Part shown: positions 1 to 9,997 of the stretch, one piece after another
Layout: every line of letters begins with the position of its first letter
Numbering within the stretch: position 1 is the stretch's first letter
Assembly (NCBI GenBank): GCA_030043235.1
Contig: JASHYF010000332.1
Span: forward strand, 1-9,997
From: Solirubrobacteraceae bacterium
GTDB lineage: Bacteria; Actinomycetota; Thermoleophilia; Solirubrobacterales; Solirubrobacteraceae
Direction: 5' to 3'
DNA: 9,997 nucleotides
Made by a program: the position numbers and the translations under genes
The notes under the pieces: model-generated
The model's database searches: none
Told to the model about the DNA's origin: nothing
Seen by the model: the letters and a program-made list of their open reading frames with translations, nothing else

Positions 1-8
1 GCTGCACG

Positions 9-2678
9 ATGGCCGCCCCGCTGTTCCTGCTCGCCGCCTCGCCGCCGCTCGGCGCCGAGGAGCTGCGTCCCATCACCATCACCACCACCTCGCTCGCAGC
101 CCCGGCGAACACCTCGCCCCCGGCGATCCACGGGGAAGCGCTGGAAGGCAGGATCCTCACCGCCACGAGCGGCGCCTGGAGCGGAAAGCCGACCTCATAC
201 ACCTACAAGTGGGCCAGTTGTGACAGTGAAGGCTGCGCGCCGCTCAGCCCGGAGGCGCAACGCGAAAACGCCTACCAGCTCGGGGAAGCCGATGTGGGCC
301 GCATGCTGCAGGTGCAGGTCACGGCGCGCAATGCCGCAGGCTCGGCGACCGCCACATCCAGCGCCACCCCCGCGGTCGACGCGCACGGCGGCGCGGTCGT
401 CGGGTGGGGCGACAACAAATTCGGCGAGCTGGGCACGATCTACCAGGACAGCGCCGAAGTCAACCCGGTCGACGCCGTCGAAGGGCTCGGCGACGTCACC
501 CAGATCGGAGGAGGCCTCGCCCTGCTCGCCAACGGCACCGTGGCCGCCCGGGGCGGCGGCTTCAGGGGCGAGCTCGGCGACGACGGGGACGAAGCGAGCT
601 GGGAAGAAGGCAAGCCGTACGTCATGGTCAACGCCAGGGAAAACCCGGCGACGCACAAGGGCGAAGGGCTGCTCGAAGGCGTGCGGGAGGTCGCGGGCGC
701 CGCAGAGCACCGCCTCGCCCTGCTCGAGGACGGCGAGGTGATGGCGTGGGGCAACAACGAGTACGGCCAGCTCGGGCAGGGTCCCGAAGCTCACGGATTC
801 GAAAAGGAAACCGCGATCAACCAGCGGCTGCCGAAAGCCGTGCTGTGGATCGACCCCGCAACCGGCAGGAAGGAACAGCTGGATCAGATCACGGCGATCG
901 CCGCGGGCGGCGGCTCGGACTACGCGCTGACGAGCGAAGGCACCGTGCTCGCGTGGGGGGATGACGCGGGCGGGCAGCTCGGCATCGACGAACCCGAACG
1001 CTGTGAGACCGAAGGGTCGGGCAGAGCAGGGAAGACCGAAGCCTGCAGCGCGGTGCCCAAGCCAGTGACGTGGACCAACCCCGAAACCGACGCGAGCGAA
1101 TCGCTGAAAGAGGTGAAGGCGATTTACGCGGGCCACTTCGCGGCATACGCGCTCCTGACGGATGGCCGCGTCGTCTCGTGGGGCGAGAACAACCGCGGGC
1201 AGCTCGGCACCGGCCTGGACGTCGCGCACGGCAAACGCGAACCCCCGGCCTATGTGGTGAGGTCCGCGGGAGAATCGCGAGCGGGCAAAGCGGAAACGAG
1301 CCAGCTCGAACACGTCGCCGAAGTCGCGGCGGGCTACGACGACGCGTTTGCGCGGCTGGAAAACGGTGAAGTGTATGGCTGGGGCAGCGCCGAAATGGAA
1401 GTTCTGCCGGGGCTGACCGCGTCAAACTGCGCGCGCGAACTGCAACCAAAGCAGAGGCAGGAAAAAGAAAAGCTGATCGCGACGGAAGAAGCCGAGATCC
1501 GGGAGCTGGAAGCCGAGATCAAAGCTCGCGAGGACGAGGGGGAAAGCGCTGAAGCGCTGGAAGAAGCGCTCCATGAAGCCGAGCAGAGTCTCCAGGCGCT
1601 GCCCGATCGGCCGTGTGTCAAGGTGGCGACGCCCGACGGGGAGCTCGATCGTGACCTCGACACCAAGGGCGCAAAGGTAGAAGCGCTCGCGGCAGGCAAC
1701 GGCGTGGGTGCGGCGCTGAGCGGCGGCAAGGTGTACGTGTGGGGCAGCAACGAACGTGGCCAGCAGGGGAACGGCAAATTCCCAGCAGGCAAATGGAACC
1801 CCAAGACGGGCAAGAGGGAAAGGGAAAAGGGATATCCCGTCGCCGAGGTGCGCGGCATCGGCGCCGCGAAGGCGATCTCGGCGGGCAGCGACGTGATGGT
1901 CTTGCTCGAGAGCGAAGTCCCGCCGCCCCCGCCGCTGATCAGAGTGGTGCCGGGGGAACTGTCGCTGAGCCTCTACTGGCAAAAAGCCACGGCGGACGGA
2001 GCAGAAAAGCTGGAAGCCGAAGGGCTGCGTTACCGGCGGCGCGAACCGGGCGAATTTCACCCCGTCGAAAACGCCGAAGCAGAAGCGCCGGAAGAAGGAG
2101 AAGAACAAACCGGACCGCCGCAGGAGGGCGAAGAACCGCCGGCGATCACGGTCGCCGGCGGCGAACCAGTCGAAGGCGAGCCGGTCGCCGTCGGCGAAAA
2201 GCTCGAAGCCCACGCGGGCAAGTGGACCGGGGCGGGCCATCTCCTGTACAAATACCAGTGGCAGCGTTGCAGCGCCGGCTGCGAATCGGAATCGTCGTGG
2301 CAGCTCATCAAGGGCGCGCGGAAAGCGCGCTATACGCTCACGCAGGAAGACGTCGGATGCAGCATCCGGTTCCTCGTAACAGTCACGGGCAGGGAAGAAC
2401 CTGCGATGACGGTCCCGTCCTCCCAGCTCACGGAAATCGTCGAAGGCGCGGGTGAAGCCGAGGAAGCGAAGGAAACGACACACGTCAACTTCTCCAAGGA
2501 TCGCCCGGAAGAGATCGAGCCGGAAGAAATATTCGCCTACCGGATAGGCTCCACGAGGAACGGGGCCCGGCTGGAAGCGGAGCCCTACGCGGTCATATTC
2601 ACGACGGACGGTAAGCACACCGAGAGTGACTTGGGCAAAGGCCGCACCCGTCGCATGGTGCTGACGCCGGCAGGGTAG
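9..2678 (+). CDS. Exported RCC1-type seven-bladed beta-propeller protein with flanking Ig-like domains
   Basis: Predicted extracytoplasmic binding or adhesion-type protein; the exact role is unknown. Residues 1-16 are hydrophobic and end in an AxA-like site (LGA/EE), as in a signal peptide, but lack a basic n-region. The frame is open to the window edge, so the true start may lie upstream. Residues about 33-123 form an Ig-like domain (GAWSG, YKWASC, ADVGRMLQVQV). Seven RCC1 blades follow, each marked by a WGxNxxGQLG-like motif: 133 (WGDNKFGELG), 181 (degenerate), 247, 316, 391, 458 (degenerate) and 578; a closing strand lies at 622-635. Blade 6 carries a Glu-rich coiled-coil insert (about 478-530) between C474 and C536. 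A second Ig-like domain covers about 711-810 (KYQWQRC, LTQEDVGC). Residues 683-711 are an acidic Pro/Glu linker. No membrane anchor or sorting signal is visible. Glu is mostly GAA, unlike the gyrase genes. Stop is TAG. Confidence 0.85.
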   Translation: MAAPLFLLAASPPLGAEELRPITITTTSLAAPANTSPPAIHGEALEGRILTATSGAWSGKPTSYTYKWASCDSEGCAPLSPEAQRENAYQLGEADVGRMLQVQVTARNAAGSATATSSATPAVDAHGGAVVGWGDNKFGELGTIYQDSAEVNPVDAVEGLGDVTQIGGGLALLANGTVAARGGGFRGELGDDGDEASWEEGKPYVMVNARENPATHKGEGLLEGVREVAGAAEHRLALLEDGEVMAWGNNEYGQLGQGPEAHGFEKETAINQRLPKAVLWIDPATGRKEQLDQITAIAAGGGSDYALTSEGTVLAWGDDAGGQLGIDEPERCETEGSGRAGKTEACSAVPKPVTWTNPETDASESLKEVKAIYAGHFAAYALLTDGRVVSWGENNRGQLGTGLDVAHGKREPPAYVVRSAGESRAGKAETSQLEHVAEVAAGYDDAFARLENGEVYGWGSAEMEVLPGLTASNCARELQPKQRQEKEKLIATEEAEIRELEAEIKAREDEGESAEALEEALHEAEQSLQALPDRPCVKVATPDGELDRDLDTKGAKVEALAAGNGVGAALSGGKVYVWGSNERGQQGNGKFPAGKWNPKTGKREREKGYPVAEVRGIGAAKAISAGSDVMVLLESEVPPPPPLIRVVPGELSLSLYWQKATADGAEKLEAEGLRYRRREPGEFHPVENAEAEAPEEGEEQTGPPQEGEEPPAITVAGGEPVEGEPVAVGEKLEAHAGKWTGAGHLLYKYQWQRCSAGCESESSWQLIKGARKARYTLTQEDVGCSIRFLVTVTGREEPAMTVPSSQLTEIVEGAGEAEEAKETTHVNFSKDRPEEIEPEEIFAYRIGSTRNGARLEAEPYAVIFTTDGKHTESDLGKGRTRRMVLTPAG

Positions 2679-2720
2679 GCACGCGCTCGGGAGCGGATCT
2701 CCTGGCGTCACGGGCGGACC

Positions 2721-2742
2721 GGCGCGCTGAGCGCCGCGCCTT
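2721..2742 (+). terminator. Possible weak terminator hairpin after the RCC1 gene
   Basis: GGCGCG (2721-2726) pairs with CGCGCC (2735-2740) over an 8-nt loop and is followed by only two T. It lies about 40 bp after the RCC1 stop codon. A second hairpin, gctcac/gtgagc, follows at 2748-2761, and a third at 2819-2834 is centred on the palindrome GGCGCGCGCGCC with TTT at 2838-2840. None has a proper T tract, and short GC palindromes are common in such DNA, so the terminator role is tentative. Confidence 0.3.
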
Positions 2743-2789
2743 GCGACGCTCACCCGTGAGCAAGCCCCGATCGGGTGATGTCGCGATGA

Positions 2790-7166
<4,377 letters not shown>

Positions 7167-7168
7167 CC

Positions 7169-7177
7169 GGGAGGTGA
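7169..7177 (+). promoter_or_regulatory. Strong ribosome binding site of gyrA
   Basis: GGGAGGTGA lies in the 14-bp gap between the gyrB stop and the gyrA ATG; the GGAGG core (7170-7174) is 6 nt before the ATG. It fixes the gyrA start and, with the short gap, supports co-transcription of the two subunits. It is much stronger than the site before the chosen gyrB ATG. Confidence 0.9.
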
Positions 7178-7180
7178 GCG

Positions 7181-9652
<2,472 letters not shown>

Positions 9653-9656
9653 GCCA

Positions 9657-9712
9657 CCCGGGGCAGGCGAGCTCGCGCCGGCCCCGGGCCCGTGGTTCGC
9701 CACCGGCGTTTT
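9657..9712 (+). terminator. Double-hairpin terminator of the gyrBA operon
   Basis: Four bases after the gyrA stop, CCCGGGGC (9657-9664) pairs perfectly with GCCCCGGG (9681-9688), with an inner 4-bp stem GGCG/CGCC (9666-9669, 9676-9679) and a 6-nt loop. A second hairpin, about 9688-9707, has arms GCC-GTGG and CCAC-GGC around a TTCG loop with one mismatch, followed by G and TTTT (9709-9712). The second looks like a short intrinsic terminator; the first probably protects the 3' end or assists. Confidence 0.6.
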
Positions 9713-9832
9713 GCTCTGAACAGCCGGCGCCACCCACGGCAAGTGCGCACAGCTTCCTGCGGAGCGCTTTCACCCGTCCAGATTCGCCCCCGCGCGCTCA
9801 GACAGAAGCACTAGACGGCCGACACGCTGAGG

Positions 9833-9997
9833 GTGTCCACCACCCGCAAGCTCACGGCGCTCGCCCGCCGCGCCGTCGTCTGCGCCGTTCTGAGCGCCGG
9901 GCTCGTTCCTGCTACGGCAACCGCCGCAGGTCGGTCCGCCGACCCGGGAGCCGGGCCGGCGCGCGCCGCCACGACGCGTTCCGGCTGCGCCAAGGGC
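9833..9997 (+). CDS. Exported protein, N-terminal fragment (cut by the window end)
   Basis: The 55 codons from GTG 9833 start with a good Sec signal peptide: a basic n-region (MSTTRKLTALARR), a hydrophobic core (AVVCAVLSAGLV) and likely cleavage after ATA or ATAA near residues 29-32. The mature start is rich in Ala, Gly and Arg, with one Cys (C52). No lipobox is seen, so it is probably secreted or anchored by a later segment. An in-frame TAG at 9812 and the absence of another ATG/GTG/TTG fix this start, although no clear Shine-Dalgarno sequence precedes it; the GAGGG at 9829-9833 overlaps the start codon. It lies after the gyrBA terminator, so it likely has its own promoter, which I could not identify. 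The function cannot be told from this fragment. Confidence 0.6.
   Translation, partial: MSTTRKLTALARRAVVCAVLSAGLVPATATAAGRSADPGAGPARAATTRSGCAKG

Noticed and set aside
71..88. CATCACCATCACCACCAC, which would encode six histidines and look like an engineered tag
   Set aside because: It is out of frame with the RCC1 gene, which reads PITITTT there. Coincidence of Thr/Ile codons.
1422..2753. 443-residue minus-strand open frame opposite the RCC1 gene
   Set aside because: Phe/Arg-rich shadow of GAA/AAG-rich sense codons; no recognisable domain, while the sense frame has clear RCC1 and Ig-like repeats.
9765..9820. Promoter for the gene at 9833, for example TTTCACC with TAGACG
   Set aside because: The spacing between the two elements is far too long and neither is a good match; no promoter is claimed.

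Overview
The window is G+C-rich DNA from a high-GC bacterium. Closely spaced genes, GTG starts, the DNA gyrase style and the upstream exported RCC1/Ig-like protein together suggest an actinobacterium, perhaps of the Thermoleophilia/Solirubrobacterales type. The group assignment is an inference from domain style, not from a marker comparison.

Layout, all genes on the + strand: (1) 9-2678, a large probably secreted protein made of a seven-bladed RCC1 beta-propeller between two Ig-like domains, with a Cys-bracketed coiled-coil hairpin inserted in blade 6; its true start may lie before the window. (2) 2679-3029, a 351-bp gap holding GC-rich hairpins, an extended -10 promoter-like element at 2896-2903 and a perfect 8-bp inverted repeat at 2941-2959 in the probable gyrB leader. 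(3) 3030-7166, gyrB, whose 1378-codon frame is interrupted by a 571-residue intein (4548-6260) inside the catalytic TOPRIM motif; splicing would leave an 807-residue GyrB. (4) 7181-9652, gyrA, 14 bp downstream with a strong Shine-Dalgarno sequence. (5) 9653-9832, two consecutive GC-rich hairpins, the second followed by a T run, which should end the gyrBA transcript. (6) 9833-9997, the first 55 codons of another exported protein, cut by the window end.

GyrB (ATPase, TOPRIM) and GyrA (cleavage tyrosine, DNA-wrapping beta-pinwheel) form the A2B2 gyrase that introduces negative supercoils. Because the intein separates the TOPRIM glutamate from the DxDxD metal ligands, active gyrase must depend on protein splicing. 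The intein is the most interesting element. It has a complete splicing domain with non-standard end residues (Ser1, penultimate Ala, Thr+1), an XRE/Cro-type helix-turn-helix inserted before the endonuclease, and two intact LAGLIDADG motifs, so it looks like a potentially active homing element. Also notable: GyrA has Ala at the position of the main fluoroquinolone-contact serine, and GyrB carries a long Gram-negative-type insert in its C-terminal part.

No tRNA, rRNA, CRISPR array, insertion sequence or origin was seen.
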